Shown here: in pieces, positions 1-11,002 of the stretch | Numbering within the stretch: the first letter of the stretch is position 1 | Layout: the number at the start of each line of letters is the position of its first letter | Source: Sialis fuliginosa | Taxonomy: Eukaryota; Arthropoda; Insecta; Megaloptera; Sialidae | Direction: 5' to 3' | DNA length: 64,000 nucleotides | NCBI GenBank assembly: GCA_961205875.1 | Contig: OY540821.1 | Coordinates: forward strand, 4,030,001-4,094,000 | The notes under the pieces: generated by a model | Databases searched by the model: none | What the model was told of the DNA's origin: nothing | The model's input: the letters and a program-made list of their open reading frames with translations, nothing else | Program-made: the position numbers and the translations under genes

Positions 1-40
1 ACCTTGCTCTTAAAGCGACCAAGACTGGTGCCCAGTACCT
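1..40 (-). repeat. Family C MITE, terminal fragment cut by window edge
   Basis: The sequence ends in ACTGGTGCCCAGTACCT followed by TA, the terminal inverted repeat seen in the full family C copies (for example 49731-50265). The remainder lies before the window. Confidence 0.65.
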
Positions 41-208
41 TAGTATAAATACAGGTTAAGCTGATTTTTTTAACAATTTTAGTACTACGTATAAGAATGT
101 CTCGTTGTAGTTTTTTCTTGTATTAAATCCTAATCTAAAATCATTAGTTTTTTGTCCTTATTTGAATATACACATCTTAAACGATATTGTTTTCCCTATG
201 CCTCGTAG

Positions 209-1248
209 GCTTTTTTTTTGGGGGGGGGGGGGTGAACCAGGGCGACCGCCTGGGGTGCCAGGCCAGGTGGGGCGGCGCACAATGGGGCATAAGTGACTTT
301 TTTGGTTCAAATCAGTGTACTGCTGTAATTTTTTAGTAAACTTTTTTTTTTATCTTTAAATTTTTTGTCGATCTGTTAAACCCGATTTAGCAAAAAATAT
401 TGCTAAATATAAATAATCGATTATTTGATAGCTGCTAACTAACAAATCCTTATTCAGCAACCCAGAAAACCTTTAATAAGGTATTTTAGGGCAAGGGTTA
501 AAGATTGATGTTTATTTTTTCAAACTATCTATTTTTCTTAAATATTTTTTTCAGATTCTTTTAAAAATTATTAATTTTTATAAAAAAGTACAAACACTGT
601 TAGGCCAATCCCCAGAGTTACAAAATGTATTAGGAAAGACACACATATGTACAATTTTTCACGTTTTGCGTTTGAATTGCAACCCTATCACGAAATTAAT
701 CAAAACTGTAGGTACTTTTTGTTCTCTATAAAATTACAAAGAAAATAAATTAAAAACGAACTCACTATGTTTATTTGTTAAGGAGATATGGTCAATCAAT
801 AATTTTAGTTTTGATCTGTTAAATTACGACCTATAGAATGCCCACAAATATTACTTATGATGCACGGAGACCCAATTTCACGACGACATATCTCTGGTTC
901 TATTAGTGGTAGAGAGTTTAAATTGAGCTCATTTATTTGTAATGTAGTCTAGTATAAATTAAGTTCTATGAATTTTTTTCATCAGAGTCGTTAAAAAATG
1001 TGTAAGATGATATACTGAATTAACTATTCAACTTATTTGTTAATTTATCAATTTTAATTTGTTAATTAGAGGGGAAGGGGTCTCGACGGTCTTAGGGCAT
1101 TTGATAGACTTAAAGTTAATGATGTAGTTTGTTAATTTATCAGTTTTAATTGACATTTTCGGTAATTTTTGACCATTTTTTTAGGGGGAGATAGGACAAA
1201 AAAAATTAAATTTCGTCCAGGGCACTAAACTTGTTAAGGCCGGTTCTG
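209..1248. mobile_element. Eroded hAT-like element
   Basis: The 3' end reads GGCCGGTTCTG, close to the GGCCGGCCCTG end of the clear hAT element at 53052-53568. Near the left end is a G run followed by GGGCGACCGCCTGGGGTGCC, resembling the C-rich subterminal region of that element. The flanks CCTCGTAG (201-208) and CCTTGTAG (1249-1256) match at 7 of 8 positions, which fits an aged 8-bp target duplication. The left inverted repeat itself is not recognisable and no transposase remains, so the outline is inferred. Confidence 0.38.
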
Positions 1249-1863
1249 CCTTGTAGTTAAAAACCACTGCGCTTTTATATGTATTTTTTACTTGTTCTAT
1301 ACACTTATTGACCCCCCCCCCTCCCCTCACTCGGGCTCGTTTGAAAGAGTGTACAGATTTTAATCAGTGAAATACTTGGTTCAGTTTTTCTCTTGTTTGG
1401 TTGGAATCCATCGGAGCAAGCTTTGGCGCGACTCTAGTTTTCAATCTTGATAGCAGTGTGCTGTGGCGGCTATTTGGAGTTATGGAGTAAAGAAGAGGGG
1501 GTAAAGAGGACGTGTGAAATGTACAGTCGGGACAAGAAATACTACTTTTAACAACGGTGTTAGACATTTTACGACATTACTGATTTCTCGTGAAGAGAAA
1601 TTTAATACAATGGTTTTCATGATTTTTTTTCTGCTTAATAAAATTTGACAATTAGAACTTGTATTCTTCTCGGGAAGGTGTTGAAACTAAACAGCTGTCA
1701 TTTGGATGCAGTTATTAAAAAAACAAAACAAAAATAGTGTTGAAAAGAAGAAAGAGCAGTTTTTAATGGGTATAAATAAAATTTAATAAAATGTTTATCC
1801 ATCAATTTATTTTATTGATATACTCAAATATACTAAAATTATCGATAATTCTGTTAAAAATAA
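1249..1863. other. Unassigned AT-rich stretch
   Basis: It contains a ten-base C run (1312-1321) and a 67-codon minus-strand open frame (1364-1567) of ordinary base composition. That frame has no domain I recognise and no other gene-like signal beside it. Confidence 0.5.
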
Positions 1864-2202
1864 CAGGGCTTCGAACCGTTATTTTTTTCGTTTCGGGTTT
1901 CGTTCCGGTTCGAGTAAAAATTATATTTCTGTTCGGTTATCGGTTCAGCTCCGAGTGATTAATTAAAAAAAAAATTATTTGTATTAAAAATTTATTTTCT
2001 ATCATAATTTAGAACATTTTGTGGTACTTGTATGATAGCCCGAACGACAATTAAAGTGGGAAATAAGATCATGTTAACGCGTGTATTTTAACATGTACTG
2101 AACCGAAAAAACCGATATTTTTATTTCGGTTCGGTTCCGGTTTTTGTTCCGGCAAAAATTACGGTTTTCCGGTTTTCGGTTCAGTTCCGGTTCGAAGCCT
2201 TG
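1864..2202 (+). mobile_element. Non-autonomous hAT element, family D, one module
   Basis: It starts CAGGGCTTCGAACCG and ends CGGTTCGAAGCCTTG, giving inverted repeats of about 15 bp. It is flanked on both sides by AAAAATAA (1856-1863 and 2203-2210), a perfect 8-bp duplication as expected for hAT. The interior is non-coding and dominated by CGGTT/CCGGTT motifs, with one copy of the module carrying GTTAACGCG. Related elements lie at 22436, 56346 and 58837. Confidence 0.85.
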
Positions 2203-2654
2203 AAAAATAACACACAAAAATATTTAAATGTGGATTTATTGCTCAAAAAATATTAACAAGGAGGGCTGTAATTATTAATCTATTTATACAGGACTAGCGC
2301 ATTGGCCCGGTGTTACCCGGGGATATTAATTTAATTAAACATAAAGTAATCATGCCCACCCAACATTATTTTTCGGAAAAAAAATTATAATTTGGCAACA
2401 CTGTCACTAAATCAAGAAAAAAAAAGACGTTTATGTAGAGGTTAAAAAATGACATCGGAAGACATAAAACGTTACAGGGTATTCCATTTAAAAAAACTTT
2501 GTTTTTATTATAACGCAAAAATGGGACACCCTGTATTATTGAAAATAATTTTACGACGTTGATTTTTTCAGACCAATAATTTTTTGTACCAAACTTTTTT
2601 TTCTATCTTCTACGAGAAGTGCGCTAGGAAAGCTGGACGCACTATTGAACTATC
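2203..2654. other. AT-rich DNA with a small foldback
   Basis: At about 2476-2535 ACAGGGTATTCCATTT and AAATGGGACACCCTGT form an imperfect inverted pair around about 30 bp. Nothing else is recognised. Confidence 0.4.
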
Positions 2655-2945
2655 CTGTACATAGTCCAGGGAACGTAGAATTTTTACTGGTGTCAAATTT
2701 GGAAAAATATATGAAGTGCCAAATTTAAACAGTGATTAGATGACGGGGTTGATTGAACATTCCATTCATTAGATACAGAGTGTCTACAAAATCCTTGTAA
2801 AACAAAACTGGGCCCTTGGTTGAGGGTGTTCCGGAGCAAATTTGGCTAGGGAGTTTTCAGGAAATATACATCTGGACATGTTCTAATCACTGTATAAATT
2901 TGGCACCTCATACATTTTCCTTTATTTCCTGGGCTATTACTAAAA
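2655..2945 (+). repeat. Interspersed repeat family J, foldback form
   Basis: The two ends are related in inverse orientation: AGTGCCAAATTTAAACAG near the left and CTGTATAAATTTGGCACC near the right, each followed by a CCAGG-type end. A second copy lies at 12190-12400. It is non-coding and its class is unknown. Confidence 0.55.
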
Positions 2946-3436
2946 TAAATTGAAATTTCAGTAATTAAAACTAGTTAAGGTAACGAACATTTTAAGGCAA
3001 TCTCGAAGTTTCTGTGATTTATAGTTTCAAAGTTCTACGTGACCAAACAAATTTTATTTTAATATTTATTTGACAGATATTTACGTACCAATTTAAAAAT
3101 ATCCCCGCTACACTCAGTTAATAAATTGTATTTAAAATTAAATCACGCGTCATTTTGTGGGACGTGTAGGCAGTAAAACAGCGCAACGAAGGGTTGAGGG
3201 CGGGGGGGTTATGTAAAACGGATAAAAGCTCGGAAATAAATTTGATTTCTGTTGACGCATCCGTTAACAGAGTTTTAATTAAATAACATATCAATTTATA
3301 TGATCACATTAATATGATTTTTTTTTGCATTTATATTTTATTTAAATTTCAGAAAAAAATGTGACTTATTTATTTATTGAAATATTTAAATTTAACCGTG
3401 GTTTCGTCCGTGGTTATTTCAAAATCAATCTTTATA
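2946..3436. other. Unassigned AT-rich stretch
   Basis: No open frame of note, RNA gene or repeat boundary is recognised here. Confidence 0.5.
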
Positions 3437-3978
3437 AAGGCACCAGTTATGGCCGCTAGTAGAACAAATTTTTAGTTTTTTTGGATTAATGGGCTTGTTT
3501 TTTGTAATTTTCATGAACTCATGTTACTAATAAAACAAGTAACTCTTTATTTAATCATTTTAATTACCAAAGTCCGCAAATATAGTTTGTTTTTAAAATT
3601 ATAGCTTTTTATTTTGTTTGTTTTTCTCCAGTAATGTCAAAGGTAAAACTAGTAATGAGCACGCAGTGATGGACACTTGCTAATGATTACAAAATGATAA
3701 GTACTACAACACAAAAGATACAAAAGAAAGAATCGTCAAATTTGAAACAGTGTAAAGCAGTTGCTATGATAATATAATAATTAATAAATAAATTATACTA
3801 ATAATTAGTTTAAATGTCCACTATTTTGACACCTATTGGCCGATTATCATCAAATCACGCTGTAAGACAGTTAAATGTATATAGATTAATATTCAGAAAT
3901 GGTTGTAATCAAATATCAACAAATATTTCTAATTCAGTACATTTAATTAAAAATTTGTCAAGACTGGTGCCACTACCT
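3437..3978 (+). mobile_element. Family C MITE, TA-flanked
   Basis: It begins AAGGCACCAGTTATGGCCGC, lacking the first bases of the terminal repeat, and ends GACTGGTGCCACTACCT. TA flanks both ends (3435-3436 and 3979-3980), as for Tc1/mariner-type elements. It is about 540 bp like the intact copy at 49731-50265. A 117-codon frame starting inside it (3814-4167) runs past its end and is not convincing as a gene. Confidence 0.75.
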
Positions 3979-5250
3979 TATTTTATTATAAAAATCATCG
4001 GTCAAGTACACGCTATTCTTGAACAATTAGTGCCATCACCCCCCCCCCCCCCCGTCCCATTTAAATTATTGAAAATTTTGAAAAACGTTGTTTTTTACAT
4101 CGTAAGAAATATTTTTGTCAAAAAAATTTTCTCTAAAACCCATGGTTCAGCAGTTATAAGAAAATAAACAATTAAATTATTTATTATAATTGATTTTGGC
4201 TCAATATACAGTTTCACTTAATTCTTATTGTTCTTGATTTTTTTAATGATTTTGCGGTGCGATTGTTTTGGTGAAAAGGGTGCGAACAGCAATTTTAAGT
4301 ATTTTTATCGAAAAATGTTTATAAAAAAAACATAAAAATACATACATAGTTGAGTTCGTGCTTCAATAAGCTTTTATTTGACACCCTACACGACGCCCTT
4401 GAATTTTTTCCTCATTTTCCAATTTACCCCCTGAAATTAACCCCCAGAATCAAAATTCTACTTTTTATACACGTTACCACACTCTTTCTCTGCGATTTTC
4501 AAATTTTTACTTCGAATAGTTTCAGAGAAATTCATCTGTGATAGACGGACACTAAAAATGTAAGTATATTTTCCATATCACTAAACCAATTCTAGGATCT
4601 TAGGCTTTAACAAAATCGGTTTAGTAGTTTTCATGTTGTTAACAAACGAAATGTTAAGTAGCAAAAGTTTGATAAACGCTGATCCAGGACATAACATTAA
4701 TCCAAAGGGGGGCGAGTACCCCCCCCCACTTCTGGACGCAAAGTGACAATCAGTATTCATTTAGAATCGAGTCAATATCGGGCTCGCTTCGCCATTATAT
4801 TAATTAACCAATTTCCAAACTTAGCTACAGCGCATCAAATATGTAAAGGGTGTTTAGTGCACGTAATGGGCACTAAAGAGCTGAGCGCTAATAGGATTGT
4901 CCGTTGCGGTACTTGTATCATTTAAAGCAGGCCTGGATAAGAGAAATTTTGTAATAATTTATGTTCAAAAAAAATATCGAACGATTTGATTATAATTTAT
5001 AAATAACATACTGAATGAAAGCTTCAACAAAAATTAAAATGAATTTCGGTACCACCCTGGATTAAGTTGGGAGTGTGAATAATTTTTACTCACGAATTGT
5101 ATTTTTTAATCAACTGCGGTTTTGAAAATTTCAACATTTCACTTTATTTTCTATATAAAAACATACTTTTAACGAAATCTAAAATTCAAGTTCATATTTC
5201 ATGGTTCAAATTTCAACGTTCCGTAGGAATATCAATTTAAAGATAAAAAT
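3979..5250. other. Unassigned AT-rich stretch
   Basis: It holds a 15-base C run (4039-4053) and mirrored G and C runs near 4708-4729. The motif ATTCTAGG(A/G)TCTTAG near 4590 recurs near 61380. Short open frames show no recognisable domain. Confidence 0.45.
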
Positions 5251-5902
5251 ATCTGCCAAGTAAATGCACAGTGCTTCCTCGTGCTAAATTCACCAAAGGT
5301 AGTTAATTATTCAACAATTTAAATAAATTGTCTGGAATTGGTTAACCATTTAATATAATTTTACTAAAAAATATTAGTTCGAAATTTTTCTTAAAACGCA
5401 CCTGAATATTTTTTCATATATTTTTAATTTTTTGTCAATTTCAATCTAAATCTAAATTTATGTAAACGTCAAAGTGACATTTAAAACGCCAAAATGACAT
5501 TTAAAACGTCAAAATAACATTTAGAACGTCAAAATGACATTTAATATGTCCAAGCAAATATCAATTTAGAAAAACAAAACACGAATTTTTAAAATAAATT
5601 GAGATAAATCTTTGTAAGGGAGTATTTTACAACAAATGTTGTAGACCCATATTATAGGAAATTTAATGCTCTACAAAAAATATTCTATAAAATTTTCACG
5701 TAACATGTGTCGTTCTTGAGATATCTTGGAAAAATAAATATTTTGGGGTGTCACCTCTCCCACTTACACACGATTTTGATGATTTTGAAATGGAACCGTC
5801 CTCAAGCCAGACCCAACCATCCGACCAAGTTTCAATAATATCGGTTCAGTGGTTCATGAGTTATGCGTGTGACTAGGATTCAGGGGACAGACGGATACAC
5901 GG

Positions 5903-6142
5903 TGTTACGGCAAAATCATTAATTATATTTAGTTTATAAAATCTGTTTACGAGTTAGAAATGTTCGATTAGTTATATAAGTTACATAAGTAATTTTAATC
6001 ATTATTATGTAAGTTATGTAAGTTTTATTTGCTATAAAAGCCGATGAAATTTCCAAATAAATATAGTACAAAATCAATAGTTGTTGAGTGTTGTTCTTCG
6101 ATCAGTATCAAGATACCCATCAATCAAGAAATTCTCAATACA
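5903..6142 (+). repeat. 5' LTR of BEL/Pao element
   Basis: It is 240 bp, starts TG and ends CA, and matches the 3' LTR at 239 of 240 positions. It contains TATAAAAG at about 6033 and AATAAATA at about 6056, plausible promoter and polyadenylation signals. Confidence 0.95.
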
Positions 6143-6147
6143 TTTTG

Positions 6148-6170
6148 TGGTCCTTCGAGAGCCGGATTTA
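6148..6170 (+). promoter_or_regulatory. Primer binding site, tRNA-Tyr-like
   Basis: Five bases after the 5' LTR the sequence reads TGGTCCTTCGAG, complementary to CCA plus the acceptor end of animal tRNA-Tyr as I recall it. It continues AGCCGGATTT, where the tRNA complement would read CCGGATTT, so there are two extra bases in the middle. The assignment to tRNA-Tyr rests on memory of the tRNA sequence. Confidence 0.6.
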
Positions 6171-6247
6171 GAAGTTTGTTCGTGGAGAAGAAGAAAAATC
6201 AAGCATCATCGTAAGTTCTCTCAAGATATTTTAATTGTGTTTACAAG

Positions 6248-6421
6248 ATGGCTGCCAACGAATGTCTCATTGAAAAGCAAAATGAAAGATTTTTGTTAAT
6301 AAATCGTGCCGTCGAAAACATTCGAAACCTCGGAGAAGAAAACATCACAAGAGCTCAAATTCAGACACGCATCACACTGTTAGACTCAAATTGGAAGAAA
6401 TTTGAATCTACGCATGAATGA
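6248..6421 (+). pseudogene. Gag N-terminus, ended by an in-frame TGA
   Basis: This ATG lies 105 bp after the LTR and is in the same frame as the large polyprotein. The frame runs 57 codons and meets TGA at 6419-6421. Downstream codons continue in the same frame without another stop into the long frame starting at 6524. The encoded segment is helical and charged, as expected for the N-terminal part of BEL/Pao Gag. I take this ATG as the original start and the TGA as a point mutation or sequencing error, because a programmed stop at codon 58 is not known for this group. Translation of the rest would need readthrough or restart at 6524. Confidence 0.7.
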
Positions 6422-6523
6422 CTCAGCAACACTCGACTAACAGACGCTATCAGAGAGTATCCATACTTCACCAACAATGTTTACGCTCAATGTGAAGAGA
6501 AATATGCAGACACTCGTGCAACC

Positions 6524-9500
6524 ATGTTAGTAATGCTTGAACAAAGGAATGCCACACAACCACCACCAGGAGCTGCTCTCGCTGATCAGTTTAACGGCCT
6601 TAGGCGGGCTCAAGCACATTCTCTGCCTAAGATCTCACTTCCAAAGTTCGCTGGTGACTATCAATCTTGGCGTCCATTTCAAGATTTGTTTACATCCATG
6701 GTTGGCAACAACGTAGAACTGTCCTGCGTGGAAAAGTTTCATTACCTAAAGACGAGTCTCACAGGTGAAGCAGCTCAACTAATTGCAAACCTGCAAGTAT
6801 CTAATGAAAACTTTGCGCGTGCATGGGACACGTTAGTTGCAAGATATGAAAACAAAAGAATTCTAGTAGACGCACACTTAGATACCATCTTCAAGCTCAA
6901 GCCAATTCAACGAAAATCAGCAAGTGAGTTGAAAAATCTTTTGGCTAAAATCAAAGAATCTCTCGGGGCATTGAGCGCACTTGGCGCTCCAGTTATGCAC
7001 TGGGACTATATAATTGTTTATCATATCGTTCGACGACTAGACCCGGAATCTCACGAAGCCTGGGAATTCCATCGTGGAGCATCAATCGATCCAGCTTCGT
7101 TTAATCAGCTCGATGCTTTCTTAGAAGGAAGAATACGTGCCCTGGAAGTTGTTAACATACGCAACACATCAGGAAGCTTTGCAAAACCAGGTCACGGTCA
7201 AAGACACACTTCAGAAATCAAAACTCATACTAGTGCGGTCGAACAACCATCAACATACAAGCCAACATCCTATCATGTGTGTTCTCTATGCAATGCAGAT
7301 CATTACATCTCGGCATGTCCATCTTATCAAGGCAAGACGCCAAAAGAGAGAAAGGAAATACTAGTCCAGTATAACCTATGCTACAATTGCCTCGGACCTC
7401 ATCGTTTAGCATCATGCAGAAGCATAAAGCGTTGTCATCAATGCAACGCCCAACATCACACCTCAATCCATGGTGGGACTGCACCTCACTTATCGACCAA
7501 ACCAATGATACAGTCGCAGTCCACATTAGCGGACTCTATCAACAAAGACAAGAAGATGCCGTGTGAACTTTCACATCGCAACACCGACAACTCTGCTACA
7601 GCAACATCAAACCATGTGATGCCTCATCCAATCAGTAAAAGCATTCAAGTGCTTTTAGCTACTGCTCTCATACGCCTACGATCTCCGCGAGGCTATGAAA
7701 TAGCTGCACGCGCTCTTCTTGATCAAGGATCGGAAATATCATTTATCAGTGAAACTCTCGTTCAACAGCTACATCTAGAACGCCGAAGTGCGTCCATACC
7801 TCTCATCGGAATTGGGGCTCATCGATCAGGTACGACGAAAGGCGTCGTTACCTTGACTCTGCGCCCACACTTCGAATCTCAGTTCGAGTGCAAGGTGACT
7901 GCATTCGTGCTACCGAAACTTACAGCTAAGTTACCATCAATCGCTTCTCATCAGTGTGAATGGCCTCATCTTAGTGGATTGACTCTTGCCGATCCAAACT
8001 TCACGACACCTGGAAAGATAGACATTATCTTAGGTGCAGACATCTACGGTTATCTTCTCGAAGCAGACATAATCAAAGGAACAAGCAATGCACCAATCGC
8101 TCAGCGCACATCTATTGGTTGGATTATCTCAGGAATGTTCTCAAATCAATCAGAAAGTTATCAAGAAATCCAACCAGTTCACGGCTTACAGTGTTCCATT
8201 GATTACGACCTCCAGGAGTTACTACAACGCTTCTGGGTCCAAGAAGAATCTCAGCCTGCCAATCAACCTACACTCTCTCAAGAGGAAGAAGACTGTGAAG
8301 CTCACTTCCTCGCAACTCATTCTCGCAACTCATCAGGCCGATATGTGGTACGTCTTCCCTTCAAGAGTTCACCAGACAACCTTGGAGATTCTCGTGCCTC
8401 AGCCTCTCGAATGCTCTCTCGAATGATGAAAATATTTTCATCAGATTCGGCATTACACTCTCTCTACACCAAGTTTCTTAGAGAGTATGAAGATCTCGGA
8501 CACATGCGTCGTGTTCCAGATAACGTATCAGAAACTCAGCGAACCTTTTATCTACCACATCATGGCGTCACTAGCGAATCAAGCACTACCACGAAACTTC
8601 GAGTTGTCTTCAACGGTTCATGTCAAACGACAAATGGACGCTCTCTCAATGAAGTTCTACATGTTGGTGCTAAGCTTCAGACAGACTTATCAGACGTGAT
8701 TTTGTGGTGGAGACAATTCCAGTTCGTTTTCTCTGCGGACATTGAGAAAATGTTCCGTCAAATACGGGTCCATCCAGAAGATTGGGATTATCAGCGAATT
8801 CTCTGGTCACACGATCTTGAACAGTCGTTCAAAGCATATCAATTAATGACTGTCACTTATGGACTCGGCCCAGCTCCATTTCTCGCAATACGTGTCCTTC
8901 AACAACTAGCCAAGGACGAAGGTCATCATTTTCCTCTCGCACTCGACGTAATTCGTCATGGTACTTACGTCGATGACTTCTTTGGTGGAGCTGACAATAT
9001 ACATGATGCCCAAGAAGTAGTACGAAATCTTGACAGCCTCTGCATGGCGGGCGGTTTCAAACTACAAAAGTGGGCAGCAAATGATCAAGAAATCCTATCT
9101 AATATCTCGACCAATCGACATGCGAAGACATCCGCTCGACTGCTAAATGGTCATCCTCTCTTCAAAGCTCTCGGCATTGCGTGGCAACCAAATTCTGACG
9201 CGTTTGTATTTTCGACTTCTAGTAAGAAAGATGACTCGCAGTTTACAAAACGCACGGTGCTTTCTCGTATAGCACAGCTATTTGATCCTCTCGGCTGGCT
9301 AGCACCAGTGACAATCCGTGCGAAGATTCTCATGCAAGATCTCTGGCTCGCTAAGATTGATTGGGATGAGAAACTACCTGAAAATCTATCTCATCTTTGG
9401 CTACAATTTTTAGATCAGCTAGAAGATATCTCGCTCATATCAATTCCTCGATGGTTAGGAACGTCATCCAAGATGCTTGCCGTGGAAATACATGGATTCT

Positions 9501-11002
9501 CTGATGCCTCTCAGTACGCTATGGCCGCTGTTCTCTACATTCGTGTCATCTACGGTCTGGACAACGTCCAAACTACTCTACTCAGAGCCAAGACGAAAGT
9601 TGCTCCTCTTAAGCGTATGACAATTCTACGACTAGAACTCTCTGCTGCGGCAATCCTTACACGTGAAGCTGCTCATGTGCGTGATATTCTTGGTCTTGCA
9701 CACGCTCCGATCCATCTATGGACAGATTCATCGGTAACTCTAACATGGATCAAAGGCCACCCTTCTAGGTGGAAAGATTATGTACATAACAGAGTTACAA
9801 ATATTCAAGAAACTTTGCCACAAGCTCATTGGCATCATGTTCCAGGGAAGGAAAACCCTGCTGATTGTGCATCTCGCGGTCTCACACCTCAACAATTAAA
9901 AGAAGATAATCTTTGGTGGAATGGACCACAATGGCTCACTCATCACTCAACATTGTGGCCTACTTCATCACCTGCTCTAGATCCAAACGTCGATCTTGAA
10001 GAAAAAGCAAAGATCGTCACAACTGCACGTACACAAGATTACCCAAATATGTGGAATCTAGTGGAACGCTACTCGTCGCTAACTCGTCTCCTCAGAATAA
10101 CTGCTACTTGTCGAAGAATTTTCTCTCGCAATCTCCGATCGCCAATGCATCAACCGCTGAAACCACTTGAACTTGAATCAGAACGTTTGTTTTGGGTGAA
10201 AACGACGCAACAGGCCTACTTTTCAGCAGAATTAGCAACACTTTCTCAAGGCCGTTCTCTAACTAATTCAAACGCCCTTCTCAAGCTAATCCCGTTCATT
10301 GACTCGCAAGGATTACTTCGAGTTGGCGGACGGCTGCGCAACTCTCTTCTCGATCCTGAAACCAAGCATCCTCTAATTCTGCCAAAGAATTCAGCGCTCA
10401 CTCGCTTGGTCATCGCTGACGCTCACGAAAAAAGTCTACACGGAGGAACCCAAGTCACGCTGGCATATATCCGTCGATCTTATTGGATCCTAGGTGGTCG
10501 CACTCCAGTACGATCATATATTCATCACTGTGTGCGCTGTGCTCGACATCGCGGTATTACTGCCCAGCAACTCATGGGACAACTTCCAACTATCAGAACC
10601 ACTCCATCAAGACCATTCATGAACTCTGGTGTAGACTATGCTGGCCCCTTTACCATGAAAACTTGGCGAGGGCGGGCGGCAAAATCCTATAAAGGATATA
10701 TCGTCGTATTTGTTTGTTTTACGACATCTGCTGTGCATCTTGAAGTTGTTACAGATTACACAGCCGAAGGGTTTCTCGCAGCATACAAACGGTTCACTGG
10801 ACGACGAGGTATCTGTGCAACGCTCTCCAGTGACTGCGGGACCAACCTCATAGGAGCAGATTCCGAACTTCGGAAACTGTTCAATCAACAATCTGAAGAA
10901 CTCAAAAACTTGTCCACTTTACTAGCAAACGATGGGACAGAATGGAGATTCAATCCGCTCCTCACTTCGGCGGGAAATGGGAAGCAGCGGTTAAATCAGT
11001 AA
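6524..11002 (+). CDS. gag-pol: BEL/Pao Gag-Pol polyprotein, main open part
   Basis: This 1492-codon frame encodes the retrotransposon polyprotein. Residue numbers count from the ATG at 6524, although the original start is probably 6248. Gag: a DUF1759-type stretch (LPKFAGDYQSW, about 39-49) and three Cys/His knuckles at about 253-265, 286-298 and 304-316. Protease: LLDQGS at 398-403 with the catalytic Asp at 400 and Gln in place of the usual Ser/Thr, a form I recall from BEL/Pao. Reverse transcriptase: first Asp in SADIEKMF (739) and the YVDD box at 815-818. RNase H: WTDSS Asp 1068 and ENPADCASRG Asp 1114. Integrase: zinc residues His1301, His1306, Cys1336 and Cys1339, then core Asp1371 (GVDYAGPF) and Asp1437 (SDCGTN). 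The frame leaves register near 10955, so the last ~15 residues are aberrant and the third integrase acidic residue falls in the next entry. Confidence 0.95.
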   Translation: MLVMLEQRNATQPPPGAALADQFNGLRRAQAHSLPKISLPKFAGDYQSWRPFQDLFTSMVGNNVELSCVEKFHYLKTSLTGEAAQLIANLQVSNENFARAWDTLVARYENKRILVDAHLDTIFKLKPIQRKSASELKNLLAKIKESLGALSALGAPVMHWDYIIVYHIVRRLDPESHEAWEFHRGASIDPASFNQLDAFLEGRIRALEVVNIRNTSGSFAKPGHGQRHTSEIKTHTSAVEQPSTYKPTSYHVCSLCNADHYISACPSYQGKTPKERKEILVQYNLCYNCLGPHRLASCRSIKRCHQCNAQHHTSIHGGTAPHLSTKPMIQSQSTLADSINKDKKMPCELSHRNTDNSATATSNHVMPHPISKSIQVLLATALIRLRSPRGYEIAARALLDQGSEISFISETLVQQLHLERRSASIPLIGIGAHRSGTTKGVVTLTLRPHFESQFECKVTAFVLPKLTAKLPSIASHQCEWPHLSGLTLADPNFTTPGKIDIILGADIYGYLLEADIIKGTSNAPIAQRTSIGWIISGMFSNQSESYQEIQPVHGLQCSIDYDLQELLQRFWVQEESQPANQPTLSQEEEDCEAHFLATHSRNSSGRYVVRLPFKSSPDNLGDSRASASRMLSRMMKIFSSDSALHSLYTKFLREYEDLGHMRRVPDNVSETQRTFYLPHHGVTSESSTTTKLRVVFNGSCQTTNGRSLNEVLHVGAKLQTDLSDVILWWRQFQFVFSADIEKMFRQIRVHPEDWDYQRILWSHDLEQSFKAYQLMTVTYGLGPAPFLAIRVLQQLAKDEGHHFPLALDVIRHGTYVDDFFGGADNIHDAQEVVRNLDSLCMAGGFKLQKWAANDQEILSNISTNRHAKTSARLLNGHPLFKALGIAWQPNSDAFVFSTSSKKDDSQFTKRTVLSRIAQLFDPLGWLAPVTIRAKILMQDLWLAKIDWDEKLPENLSHLWLQFLDQLEDISLISIPRWLGTSSKMLAVEIHGFSDASQYAMAAVLYIRVIYGLDNVQTTLLRAKTKVAPLKRMTILRLELSAAAILTREAAHVRDILGLAHAPIHLWTDSSVTLTWIKGHPSRWKDYVHNRVTNIQETLPQAHWHHVPGKENPADCASRGLTPQQLKEDNLWWNGPQWLTHHSTLWPTSSPALDPNVDLEEKAKIVTTARTQDYPNMWNLVERYSSLTRLLRITATCRRIFSRNLRSPMHQPLKPLELESERLFWVKTTQQAYFSAELATLSQGRSLTNSNALLKLIPFIDSQGLLRVGGRLRNSLLDPETKHPLILPKNSALTRLVIADAHEKSLHGGTQVTLAYIRRSYWILGGRTPVRSYIHHCVRCARHRGITAQQLMGQLPTIRTTPSRPFMNSGVDYAGPFTMKTWRGRAAKSYKGYIVVFVCFTTSAVHLEVVTDYTAEGFLAAYKRFTGRRGICATLSSDCGTNLIGADSELRKLFNQQSEELKNLSTLLANDGTEWRFNPLLTSAGNGKQRLNQ

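Noticed and set aside
3814-4167. 117-codon frame whose first part is also open in the copy at 40606-40791
   Set aside because: The shared part lies inside family C and only reflects nucleotide similarity of the MITE; another copy (49731-50265) has a stop in the same frame.
5251-5902. Family A considered as a Helitron
   Set aside because: The left end can be read as A|TC, but the right end lacks CTRR and a terminal hairpin.
6419-6421. TGA as a programmed readthrough site
   Set aside because: It lies at codon 58 of Gag, not at a Gag/Pol junction, and BEL/Pao elements normally use one uninterrupted frame; mutation or error is simpler.
7137-7566. Short frames on both strands inside gag-pol
   Set aside because: They are alternative-frame shadows of the polyprotein.
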